Positions 18,744-27,992 of a stretch of 64,000 nucleotides of DNA are shown piece after piece. The stretch comes from Aquimarina sp. MAR_2010_214 (lineage in GTDB: Bacteria > Bacteroidota > Bacteroidia > Flavobacteriales > Flavobacteriaceae). The notes under the pieces are model-generated. The model was not told where the DNA came from. It made no database searches and saw only the letters and a program-made list of their open reading frames with translations. The position numbers and the translations under genes were made by a program. The stretch spans positions 5,735,501-5,799,500 of the forward strand of contig NZ_PJMS01000001.1 in the NCBI RefSeq assembly GCF_002846555.1, read 5' to 3'. The stretch's first letter is position 1; each line of letters starts with the position of its first letter.

Positions 18744-19310
18744 CTAAAACGATACTTTTGTTGGTTCTCGCTGCGATGTCTCCTTAATTTCGAAAAAAGT
18801 TCCTTTATCAAAATTGAACATATTTGAAATGATATTAGAAGGAAAGCTTTCTATTGCAATATTATTCTCTTTTACTGTACCGTTATAATATCGACGTGCC
18901 ATCTCTATTTCTTCCTCAATAGCACTTAGCTCATTTTGCATCTCGATAAAATTCTGATTTGCTTTTAATTCCGGGTAATTTTCTGCGATTGCAAAAAGAT
19001 TCATCATAGAATTTTTTAATGCATTTTCTGCGTTACCTTGATCAGATACATTGTTAGCATTCTGAACTAAGTTTCTGGATGCAGTAACATTTTCAAAAAG
19101 CTCTTTTTCATGACTTGCATACCCTTTAACGGTTTCCATCAAATTAGGTATTAAATCATTTCGTTTTTTAAGAAAAACATCAATACTACTCCATCCTTCT
19201 TCCATAAGGTTCTTTTTGGTAACTAAACTGTTATAAATAGAAACCCCTGCCAAGAACAATAAAATAACACCTCCTAAAACGATAAAAACAATAATCATAA
19301 TTCCACTCAT
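18744..19310 (-). CDS. lemA: LemA family protein
   Basis: 188 residues. An N-terminal single membrane helix (about 4-27, IMIIVFIVLGGVILLFLAGV) is followed by the LemA domain: YNSLVTKKNLMEEGWSSIDV, KRNDLIPNLMETVKGYASHE, then the helical EIEMARRYYNGTVKENN and a C-terminal PSNIISNMFNF motif. Length is standard. LemA proteins form membrane-anchored helical bundles of uncertain role, often with proteases or membrane-remodelling partners; here the partner genes are glycosyltransferases, which is not the usual neighbourhood. First gene of the minus-strand run. Confidence 0.93.
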   Translation of the reverse strand: MSGIMIIVFIVLGGVILLFLAGVSIYNSLVTKKNLMEEGWSSIDVFLKKRNDLIPNLMETVKGYASHEKELFENVTASRNLVQNANNVSDQGNAENALKNSMMNLFAIAENYPELKANQNFIEMQNELSAIEEEIEMARRYYNGTVKENNIAIESFPSNIISNMFNFDKGTFFEIKETSQREPTKVSF

Positions 19311-19452
19311 AGTTATAATAAAATTTAGTCATAAAAAATTTAAATTGACAATGCTATATAGATCATCTTTTTCATGATTTGTTAAAAATAGAAATAAATA
19401 TTGATAGATGATTATAATGCTCTCAGAATAGTATAAAATATCCAAATACTAA

Positions 19453-19535
19453 TCTAAAGGAGTGCTTCGACCAAAGGAAGATGTGTGTCGAGAATAGTTT
19501 TTTATACTATTAATTTCTAAATGCACAACGGGTTA
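19453..19535 (+). repeat. Dispersed intergenic repeat (two blocks)
   Basis: Blocks 19453-19497 and 19501-19535 are contiguous here. The same two blocks occur at 7655-7699 and 7777-7811 but are separated by 77 bases containing an inverted repeat. The second block contains AAATGCACAACGGGTTA, also present inverted at 6416. Confidence 0.75.
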
Positions 19536-19615
19536 TTATAGACAAATACAACCCAATATAAAACCCATTCATCTACAGCAAATTACCTCTGATCGAATAC
19601 CACCAATATTAAAGG

Positions 19616-19661
19616 TTGATATAGATTAATTTTAGTCATCAGAAACCTAAATCTATATCAA
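19616..19661 (+). promoter_or_regulatory. 12-bp inverted repeat in the leader, ending just before the start codon
   Basis: TTGATATAGATT (19616-19627) and AATCTATATCAA (19650-19661) are exact reverse complements with a 22-base loop. The second arm ends one base before the ATG at 19663. In mRNA it would fold the initiation region; as DNA it could be a regulator site. No protein is known to bind it. Confidence 0.5.
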
Positions 19662-19662
19662 T

Positions 19663-22600
19663 ATGAAAAAAATAACTACCCTCATATCCATATTAATAGC
19701 CCTATCTGGATACGCTCAACAACCTTTTGATTGTGATGAAGGAAATTTCTACCAGGTAATCTCTGGATCTTTAAAAGCATATGACCCAATTACCGGTTCA
19801 TATTCTGAAGCACTACACACCTACTCTTCTACCTATAATGCGGGAGGATATAATCCAGAAGATAATTATCTATATGCCATTAAGAGAAATGACAAACATC
19901 TACTTAGAATCGCCAAAGATATGGTTGTTGATCTTGGTGCTGTAACCCCTGCCGGAACTACAGTCTTTGGTGGTGGATACGCAGCAGATGTAGATGCAGA
20001 CGGAAACCTTTGGGTATATCAAAACACCAATAAAAAAACATTTCATAAAATAACAAATTTAAAAGATTATGACGGATCTTCTTCTCCGGTTTTTGAGGTC
20101 GTAGAAGCTGATCAGGCCTCACCTAGTACTTGCGCAGATATTGCTTATATAAACGGTGCTCTTTATGGAGGAAGCAGAGGAAAACTATACAAATGGGAGT
20201 TGTCTTCAGGAACCCCTGTATTTTCACAAAAAACAGTAACCAATCTACCTACCAGTACTTTTGGAGCTGCTTATGCCGATGCAAATAACAGGTTATATTT
20301 ATCCGATAATAGCGGAGGATTATACTTAATCAATGATTATGAAAGTAATACCCCGACAGCCACTCTTCTTAATCTTACCGAAACCACAAACTCTAATGAT
20401 GGGTTTAAATGTGCCAACGGTATTTCTCCCTTAGATAAAGATCAAGACGGTGCTTTAGATTCTATGGATGCTGATAGTGATGGTGATGGTATAATGAATA
20501 TTACAGAATGTAACGGTATAGATCCTTACGGAGACGATGATGGGGATGATTTGTACAACTCCCTGGATAATGATATTAGTGGTAATGGAGACAATGTAGT
20601 ACAGGATGCTTTTGATAGAGACAGCGACGGTAATCCTGATTTTCTGGACATCGATTCTGATAATGATGGGATATATGATATCGTAGAAGCCGGGCAAGGC
20701 GATAAAGACACCAATAACGACGGAATCTTCAATGGTTCTGACAGTAACTTTCTGGATACCGATATGGATGGGTTAGCAGATGCGTTTGATCCTGATCAGA
20801 CCGGAAGCACTTTTATTCCTAATGACACTGATAATGACGGTATTTATGACTGCTACGATATTGATTCTGATAACGATGGCATTGTAGATATTATTGAAGG
20901 TCAGGATAGTGCTAATTATCAAAGACTATCAAATATTGATCAAGACAAAGATGGTATGGATGATGCCTTTGACCCTGATTATGCAGGAACCACAAATGGA
21001 ACCGTAAATACTGATGGTACTGACACTTATGATCATCTGGATACTGATTCTGATAATAATGGTGTATCTGATAGTACAGAAGCATATGATAGCGATGGTG
21101 ATGGGGTTGCAGAAACTACATTATCTGGAGTTGATAATGATAATGACGGATTAGATGATAGTTTTGATTTAAGAAAAAGTAGTTTTTCTCCAGAAAACGG
21201 CGGACAAACTCCAACAAGTTTTCCTATTCCTGAGATCTGTGACCGATATAACTACTTAGGTGATTTTTCTTCTAATGGAAAGCCACTGTATTTAGACGGG
21301 CAAGATGTAGTGACACAAGAAACTATCGATCAAATAAACAATGCATTACCAGAAGGGTATCCGGTACCAGATTTTAACCCTCATTATATTTCTTCGGGTT
21401 ACGATACCGATATTGAAGTACAGGAGCAAGCTGATATCTGGGTTACTTTTATAGGAGAAGGAGCGGGTTACAAAAACACATTAGGATTCTATACTTATGA
21501 TATTAATAATCCGTCATCTTCAATACCCGCTCCAGAAGATATTACGATCATTTTCCCTAATGTATCCGCAGTAGGAAGCGGTGGTGAATTAGAGGTCGGT
21601 GACAAAGTAAAAATCGGTACTTTTCCTCCTAATACAGGAATTGGATGGGTATTACTAGCCAATGCATGGTCAGATGGTTGTGTAGGAACAGGACACTGGC
21701 AACTACACTCTAATCCGGATTATAATCCAGAAACAGACCCTTCACTACGATATCACAATGTATTATTATCTGATCCTGACAACGAAAGAATTATATTAGG
21801 TTTTGAAGATATACGAAGAGATTATACTTCTTGTGACCAGGATTTTAATGATGCATTATTCTATATCACAGCAAGCCCTTATACAGCAATTTCAACAGAT
21901 AATTGTGTGGATATCGATACCGCAACCGATGTTACCTCTGCTAATAATGGTGGGTTAGAAAGTAATGGAGACTTAGCAAGCTTAATCGCTAAACGTAACT
22001 TTAGCAGAACAAAAACGAATAATATTTTCAATACCAAAAAATCACAACAAAGATTTCAACCTGGTATGAAATCGTATAAATCTGGTAACAAGGAAGATTT
22101 AAGTATCTATTTCCCTAATACAGGAATATTTGGAACGGAGTCTACTTATGTATCCAGTCCAGAAGATCTATTAAGTATTACCAATGCAGAAGCGGTATTC
22201 TCTGTAGACTACTATAAAGGAAATGAAAGAGTAGCAGCGGCATTAGCCACATCGACCAAAGGTTCTATTTATGATCATTCAAAAACAATATGTGACCGAT
22301 TAAATGGCTCTAAATTATTAGATGTAAGAACAGTAACTATTAAAAATCATACGCTTGTAAGTACCAGAATAGAAAGAGCTACAGGTCAAATTGAATATGC
22401 ACTAACCTTTTCGGTTAAGAAAGGTGAATCTGAAAATGAAATCTATAGCTTATGGAATATTGGCAACTATCCTGATGGAGATTATATAAATTTCCAGGTA
22501 TGGGGTGGATCAGTACCGCAAGTAGCAAATATTGCGAATCACATCTTGGATTCATTTACAACCGATAAACCTATGCGTAGTCATAAAATGAGTCATAGAG

Positions 22601-23676
22601 TGCCTACCGTATTCGTAGAAAAAGGAGCATACTCAAATGGAAAACTAACTCTTAATATTATCAATAAATTAGGCGCTACTCATATGACCTTTAATGGTAA
22701 CATTAGAACGACTGAACAATCAAAAGAACACAATATGATTGAAACAGTAGCATTATCTGGGGCATACAATGAGCAAATCACTATAGAAACAGGATATCTA
22801 TTTGATATCGGATTCTCTATCAAAGGAGAAAACTCTACACAATTAGATGCATTGTATCTAGCAGATGGTCCTTGGGGTATCGATTACCAGGAACAAGGAG
22901 TAGTGATCGAGAATTTTGAAGTCACAAAACATGATGTAACAGCACAGAAAAATGAATATACTATAGAACGAAATGCATTAGTATATGGTGAAGTAAAAGA
23001 AACACTAAATCTTTTTAGAAATATATTAGCAGGCGAATTAACACTACCTGTATCTAACTATGATGCTCTACAGTTTGAAATGTATAATGATAGAGATATC
23101 GAAGTAATATTAGTAACCGAAGATCTTACAAACTGGAATAACAGACTTAGATATAGAATTCCTGCTACCGATGAAAAGACTACACATACCATTTCATTTT
23201 CTGATTTCACAAATGGCAATAAAGAAAACGAAACCTTCAAAAAAGTAAGAAGTATTGTGTTTTCTGTACAGGGGGATTATCAAAACTTTACTCCATTTCA
23301 TTTAGAAGTATCGGATTTGGCATTCACCAGTACAACAACAATAGATCCCGAAACCTCTGTAGCAGTAGAAGAAGACCAAGGAGATAATGATGATGAAATC
23401 ACACAAGTAGAAACAGATGAACAAATCACAGTGACTACGCTTTCTAATTATCCTAATCCTTTTAAAAACAAAACTACAATTCGAGTACCAGGAAACCATA
23501 AAGCATTAGAAATAGTAGTCATCGATATGATAGGAAGAACAGTGCGACAGGAACGTATGGCATTACAGAATAACACTATAACTTTTGAAACCAAAAGCCT
23601 TATCCCAGGTGTATATTATTACATCTTAAGAGGTGATAACAAACAAAAATATAAAGGTAGTTTTTTAATACAATAA
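19663..23676 (+). CDS. Secreted calcium-repeat surface protein with DUF4114 and type IX sorting domain
   Basis: 1337 residues. Signal peptide to about residue 19 (LIALSGYAQ). Region 20-245 is repetitive and propeller-like ([31 protein letters not shown]). Residues about 256-506 hold many thrombospondin type 3-like calcium motifs (DADSDGDGI, DIDSDNDGI, DTDSDNNGV). A DUF4114 domain lies near 590-737 ([20 protein letters not shown] to DYTSCDQDFNDALFYI). The last ~80 residues form a type A sorting domain of the type IX system (LSNYPNPFKNKTTI to GVYYYILRGDNKQKYKG). It should be exported through SPI and T9SS to the cell surface. A close paralogue begins at 61808. Followed by a hairpin at 23704. Confidence 0.88.
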   Translation: MKKITTLISILIALSGYAQQPFDCDEGNFYQVISGSLKAYDPITGSYSEALHTYSSTYNAGGYNPEDNYLYAIKRNDKHLLRIAKDMVVDLGAVTPAGTTVFGGGYAADVDADGNLWVYQNTNKKTFHKITNLKDYDGSSSPVFEVVEADQASPSTCADIAYINGALYGGSRGKLYKWELSSGTPVFSQKTVTNLPTSTFGAAYADANNRLYLSDNSGGLYLINDYESNTPTATLLNLTETTNSNDGFKCANGISPLDKDQDGALDSMDADSDGDGIMNITECNGIDPYGDDDGDDLYNSLDNDISGNGDNVVQDAFDRDSDGNPDFLDIDSDNDGIYDIVEAGQGDKDTNNDGIFNGSDSNFLDTDMDGLADAFDPDQTGSTFIPNDTDNDGIYDCYDIDSDNDGIVDIIEGQDSANYQRLSNIDQDKDGMDDAFDPDYAGTTNGTVNTDGTDTYDHLDTDSDNNGVSDSTEAYDSDGDGVAETTLSGVDNDNDGLDDSFDLRKSSFSPENGGQTPTSFPIPEICDRYNYLGDFSSNGKPLYLDGQDVVTQETIDQINNALPEGYPVPDFNPHYISSGYDTDIEVQEQADIWVTFIGEGAGYKNTLGFYTYDINNPSSSIPAPEDITIIFPNVSAVGSGGELEVGDKVKIGTFPPNTGIGWVLLANAWSDGCVGTGHWQLHSNPDYNPETDPSLRYHNVLLSDPDNERIILGFEDIRRDYTSCDQDFNDALFYITASPYTAISTDNCVDIDTATDVTSANNGGLESNGDLASLIAKRNFSRTKTNNIFNTKKSQQRFQPGMKSYKSGNKEDLSIYFPNTGIFGTESTYVSSPEDLLSITNAEAVFSVDYYKGNERVAAALATSTKGSIYDHSKTICDRLNGSKLLDVRTVTIKNHTLVSTRIERATGQIEYALTFSVKKGESENEIYSLWNIGNYPDGDYINFQVWGGSVPQVANIANHILDSFTTDKPMRSHKMSHRVPTVFVEKGAYSNGKLTLNIINKLGATHMTFNGNIRTTEQSKEHNMIETVALSGAYNEQITIETGYLFDIGFSIKGENSTQLDALYLADGPWGIDYQEQGVVIENFEVTKHDVTAQKNEYTIERNALVYGEVKETLNLFRNILAGELTLPVSNYDALQFEMYNDRDIEVILVTEDLTNWNNRLRYRIPATDEKTTHTISFSDFTNGNKENETFKKVRSIVFSVQGDYQNFTPFHLEVSDLAFTSTTTIDPETSVAVEEDQGDNDDEITQVETDEQITVTTLSNYPNPFKNKTTIRVPGNHKALEIVVIDMIGRTVRQERMALQNNTITFETKSLIPGVYYYILRGDNKQKYKGSFLIQ

Positions 23677-23703
23677 AGATTAGGTTAAGTTCAGGATTTG
23701 GGT

Positions 23704-23745
23704 AATAGCGAGGATGATGTCATGATTGTCCTCGCTATTTATTTA
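23704..23745 (+). terminator. Rho-independent-type terminator
   Basis: Perfect arms AATAGCGAGGA (23704-23714) and TCCTCGCTATT (23729-23739) with a 14-base loop, followed by TTATTTAT. It lies 28 bases after the stop of the surface-protein gene. Confidence 0.7.
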
Positions 23746-24789
23746 TCCCGAATTATCAATATCGTTAAGTTAAGTTTTTGCATTGTCAGTCTGAATCAGT
23801 CAATAAAGGTTTTATCCAATGAATGAACTGACGTTCCAAAGCGGAGCTTTGAAAATCTTTTTCACCAGTATAAGATTTGTTTTGCGTTAAAAAATCTTGA
23901 AGCCTTGGGAAAATTTTAGCAAACCAAATCTGGTTTTTGGTCAAGCCAAAAAATACCTTGAAAAAGCGCCTTTTCTTTTGGTTTTCTTTGCTGCCGGGCG
24001 AGCAAAGAAAATGAATAGGAAGTTAAATCAAAGCTAATTGGTTTAATTTTTTACGACACCTAAAACACCTTATATACAACTCATTAATACAAACATCAAT
24101 GGTAGCCTGTCGAAGACCAACAAAGCCGATGTTTTTAATTGCACTTCGACAGGCTCAGTATGACATAGAGATAGTATTTTTCTTTAATTTAACGACATTG
24201 CCCGAATTATGTATCAGAACTTCGTTATGAGGCTTGAAAATGCAAGAAAAGAAGCTTGACAGATACGCTCTTTTTAATGCTGAAATACAACTAAAATATA
24301 ATGATTTTTTTGGGAATTTTCAGTCTAGAATAAATGCTCTCCTATTGCTATCTCATTAAACTAGTAATCCCTTGTAGTTTCATTGCAGCTACTTTAATTT
24401 CTATACATATTCTTAACGATAGTTCATATACCAAAACTTTAGGTTTTAGACACAGCTTCCTATTTAACATTTTTTTAACAACTCCTATAAACCCAGTCCC
24501 GAAAAATGAAACTGGCACCGATTATCTTTGTACAAAGAATGGACTAAATTTACTATTTAGATGAAAACAAATTTGTTCTATTTTATGATACCTCACACTC
24601 ATAAAATTCAATATTTATAATCATTCTTTTATAATTAGTAATTTGTTTTTTTTATCGGTTAATCATGAATTTTTGATGTAGTTTTAGCATTTCAAAAAAA
24701 TAAGAGTTCATTTTGGATCATAAGATGAAGCTGTGTAGTGTATTCGTAAATGATAAAAAAACAATATTTATTTCAAAATCTTAAAATAT
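23746..24789. other. Long intergenic region with dispersed hairpins, no supported gene
   Basis: About 1 kb without a credible gene; an open frame at 24334-24564 has no recognisable protein features. It holds a perfect 11-bp hairpin, TTTTCTTTGCT (23982-23992) and AGCAAAGAAAA (24001-24011), and a REP-like pair AGCCTGTCGAAG (24104-24115) and CTTCGACAGGCT (24144-24155). TATCTTTG at 24524-24531 fits the Bacteroidota -7 box, but no good -33 partner is visible. The RHS gene starts at 24790. Confidence 0.5.
24104..24155. repeat. REP-like inverted repeat of the TCGACAGGCTCAG type
   Basis: 12-base exact arms around 28 bases. The CTTCGACA(A/G)GCTCAG word is shared with 30025-30039, which lies inside an RHS coding sequence, so this is a dispersed family rather than a single terminator. 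Confidence 0.65.
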
Positions 24790-27700
24790 ATGAAACGATT
24801 GTGTTTTCTGGTAATAGCATCGCTATCTATTAGTTTTAGCGTATTAGCACAAAATGATCTTCTTACAAATCATTTTGTTCCAAAAATAACACCTCCAAAT
24901 GTAAGTGCTTTTCAGACCGTAAATTTATCCAATGTAAATAGTTATACTGGTGCTGCTAATATTAGCATTCCAGTATTTAATATTCAATTAGGTAAAATCA
25001 ATATTCCTATATCTATCGATTATTTGTCTACAGGAGTCAAACCAAATGAAACGAGCTCTAATATTGGTAAGAATTGGTCTTTAAACGCAGGAGGTAGTAT
25101 CATTAAAATAATTAAGGGGACAGAAGATTTTTCTGCTTCTTTTATACAACCTTATAAAGCAGGAGCTAATGAATTGGTAAAATATACAGATTTATGTAAT
25201 CCAAATACCAATAATAATATTTTAAAAAGGTTAGGTTGGTTGTTACAATCCGTTCCTTTTTCTACAAAAGATTATCTAGATATGTCTTCAAACTGCTCTG
25301 ATAAGTCTTACTCTGTAGCAGATATAATCAATAAATCTTCTATAAAAAGAGATGAGTTCCCTGATCTATTTATAGCTAATGCTCCGGGACTTAGTTCTAA
25401 GTTTACACATCGTCTTAATCGAAGTATTATGGAATTAGAAAAACAAGGAAATATAATAACCACGTATATTGGAAAAAGTGGGATAATCAATTTCTTCCCA
25501 GAATTTAGTATGCCTATGTTTCCTGGTATCAATTATACTTATGATGGGGGACCTGCAAGAAGATTAACTTGTGTAAATAGTATTGACATCACCAACGTGC
25601 AAGGTGTTAAATATAAATTTAATGACCTAGATGTTATACAGTATGTACAAAGAAACATGATTGATAATGTCCCAAATGCAGGTGATGATGTACGATTAAC
25701 TTCACAGGAGATTTCTTCATATAATCTTAGTAGTATAGAAGATACAGAAGGTAATAAAGTTGAATTTATTTATGAAAAATATCAAGTGTCTCAATCAGAA
25801 TTCAAAAAAAGATCAAGTTATTTTTTAAGCACAAATCAAACTTTTAGTCCTCAAAGTTTGATGTCGACAGAAATAAAATATCCTCAATTAAACCGGCTTA
25901 AAAAAATTATGTATAGAACAGGTAACGTAGAGTTTTTCTATACTAAATCAAGAGAAGATGTAATTGGCGATTATGCACTGACTAGTATTGTAGTAAGAGA
26001 TATTCATAATAAAATCATCAAAGAAGTTAGACTTGAGCAGAATTATTTTATTTCTAATAATGCATGTTCGGCACCTACCTGTAAAAATCTAAAATTAGAA
26101 AAAATACAGGTTTATGGCAGAAATAATGAGAAATTACCTCCATATCAATTTACATATAATAATACAAAATTACCTGAACGAGGAAGTCATTATGTAGATT
26201 TTTTAGGATATGCAAATAATCAAGTACCATCAAATTTTTTTGGAAAAAGCATTATAGAAGGAAAAGAAAGTGAATTAATTCCGTCACCTATTCTATATTT
26301 TTCTCCTTATAAAAAACGGTTATCGATATCTCCTATCAAAATTTATTCTGACACCTATATGACGGGAGGGATAATATCTTTGGCTTCGTCTAAAACATAC
26401 TCAAAAGCAGGTATTTTAGAAAAAGTTATTACTCCAACAGGAGCTACTCAAGAATATTTTTATGAATTAAATAAATTTATTACTGAAGATGGCTTAGAAG
26501 TGACTGGAGGAGGGTTGCGAATAAAAAAACAGCAAATAAAAGATGAGTTGGGGCAAACTCAAATGAAACGATATCATTATATAGATGCTACAGGTAAATC
26601 ATCTGGATATTTAAATAATTTACCCTTATATGGAATTCCTAAAGCTTATGACAATGCATATAACATTAAAAAGGAAGTAAATCAAAAAATTGCAACAGCT
26701 ATACAACAAGGTAATATAAAACTGAATATCTTTTCCTCACCACAAACTAATATTCAACTAACTAATGGCTCTGCCATAGGATATTCTAAAATAATAATTG
26801 AGGAGAATAATAATGGATATGAGATACAAACGTTTACTTCGCCAAAGGAATTTCCTATAGAAGAACCTGCTTTTAATGCTTCTTATCTAGGTGCAAATGC
26901 CGAAATAGAAATTAGATATGCATACGAAAATGGCACGTTTTTTCAATATTTTAACAATAAAGATATACTACTAGGAAAAATAAAAACCATCAGCCAATAT
27001 GATAATGATAATAAACTTTTATCAAAAAAGCAGATGACATATGAGTATAAGGTTACAGAAACAATGAAACGAGTAACTAAAGTGTATAAATCACAGATGC
27101 TTAGTGGTGTTAGTCCGGGAGAAGATTATTCTTTTCTTTTTACTACTACACTACATTCAGAACGTAATTTGAATACAAAAGTATTAGACACACAATTTTT
27201 ACGTGATAAAAAAATTAGTACAGACACTAAATTTATCTATGATTCCAGTTTTCCTTTTGTTAATGAAGTGATAACATCAAGTAGTAAGGATACTAAACTT
27301 TTAGTCAACAGAAAATTTTATCCTTTTCAAACCGATAGATTTGATGGGATAGATGCAAATGATAACGCAATGAATATTGCTCTTAAAAATGCAAATCGTA
27401 TAGGTGTTCCTGTCATGGAAAAATCTTTTAAAAAAATAGGAGAACAACCTGAATCATTGTTACAAACACAGCGGGTCACATATAAAAATTTTGGCCAAAA
27501 GATTTTGCCACATCAATTTTATTCATCAAAAGGGGCTGCTGGTTTGCAGATACGTACTACTAACAAAAGTTATGATGATTATGGAAACCTTACCAGTACT
27601 ATTCAACTAAAAGGTACACCTATCAGCTTTATTTGGGGATACCAAAATAGTTTACCAATAGCTAAGCTAGAAAATATAACTTATGCTGATATCCCCTCTA

Positions 27701-27990
27701 ATATTATCGAACAATTGCAAAACCTCTCAAATTCAGATGTTGATAGTTGTAATGAGAATACTTGTACAGAAGAATCGCTTCGCACAAATTTAAATACGTT
27801 ACGTTCTTTATTTCCTAATGCTATGATTACCACATATACACATGATCCTTTTATAGGAGTAACCAGTATAACAGATAATAAAGGTTATACCTCGTACTAC
27901 ACTTATGATGGATTAGGAAGGCTAAAAGAGGCTAAAGACCACGATTCATATATCTTGTCACAATACAATTATAATTTCAAAAATTTATAA
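24790..27990 (+). CDS. RHS-like YD-repeat protein, N-terminal partner of the RHS pair
   Basis: 1066 residues with an N-terminal signal peptide ending at VLAQ (about residue 21). The first 120 residues (PPNVSAFQTVNLSNVNSYTG, IPISIDYLSTGVKPNETSSN, IGKNWSLNAGG) are the start of a Bacteroidota RHS/SpvB-like shell protein. The last part contains YD repeats (TSYYTYDGLGRLKEA) and ends without a toxin tip. It is 2 bases from the next gene, which carries the rest of the RHS shell and the toxin, so the two are probably subunits of one secreted cocoon-like toxin complex. No T9SS sorting domain is present, and how it leaves the cell is not visible. Confidence 0.82.
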   Translation: MKRLCFLVIASLSISFSVLAQNDLLTNHFVPKITPPNVSAFQTVNLSNVNSYTGAANISIPVFNIQLGKINIPISIDYLSTGVKPNETSSNIGKNWSLNAGGSIIKIIKGTEDFSASFIQPYKAGANELVKYTDLCNPNTNNNILKRLGWLLQSVPFSTKDYLDMSSNCSDKSYSVADIINKSSIKRDEFPDLFIANAPGLSSKFTHRLNRSIMELEKQGNIITTYIGKSGIINFFPEFSMPMFPGINYTYDGGPARRLTCVNSIDITNVQGVKYKFNDLDVIQYVQRNMIDNVPNAGDDVRLTSQEISSYNLSSIEDTEGNKVEFIYEKYQVSQSEFKKRSSYFLSTNQTFSPQSLMSTEIKYPQLNRLKKIMYRTGNVEFFYTKSREDVIGDYALTSIVVRDIHNKIIKEVRLEQNYFISNNACSAPTCKNLKLEKIQVYGRNNEKLPPYQFTYNNTKLPERGSHYVDFLGYANNQVPSNFFGKSIIEGKESELIPSPILYFSPYKKRLSISPIKIYSDTYMTGGIISLASSKTYSKAGILEKVITPTGATQEYFYELNKFITEDGLEVTGGGLRIKKQQIKDELGQTQMKRYHYIDATGKSSGYLNNLPLYGIPKAYDNAYNIKKEVNQKIATAIQQGNIKLNIFSSPQTNIQLTNGSAIGYSKIIIEENNNGYEIQTFTSPKEFPIEEPAFNASYLGANAEIEIRYAYENGTFFQYFNNKDILLGKIKTISQYDNDNKLLSKKQMTYEYKVTETMKRVTKVYKSQMLSGVSPGEDYSFLFTTTLHSERNLNTKVLDTQFLRDKKISTDTKFIYDSSFPFVNEVITSSSKDTKLLVNRKFYPFQTDRFDGIDANDNAMNIALKNANRIGVPVMEKSFKKIGEQPESLLQTQRVTYKNFGQKILPHQFYSSKGAAGLQIRTTNKSYDDYGNLTSTIQLKGTPISFIWGYQNSLPIAKLENITYADIPSNIIEQLQNLSNSDVDSCNENTCTEESLRTNLNTLRSLFPNAMITTYTHDPFIGVTSITDNKGYTSYYTYDGLGRLKEAKDHDSYILSQYNYNFKNL

Positions 27991-27992
27991 GC

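Noticed and set aside
20455..20732. Minus-strand open frames inside the calcium-repeat gene
   Set aside because: They mirror the Asp/Gly-rich repeats of the real gene and have no independent features.
24334..24564. 76-codon open frame before the RHS genes
   Set aside because: No recognisable motif, signal peptide or promoter context; A+T-rich intergenic DNA with hairpin repeats.
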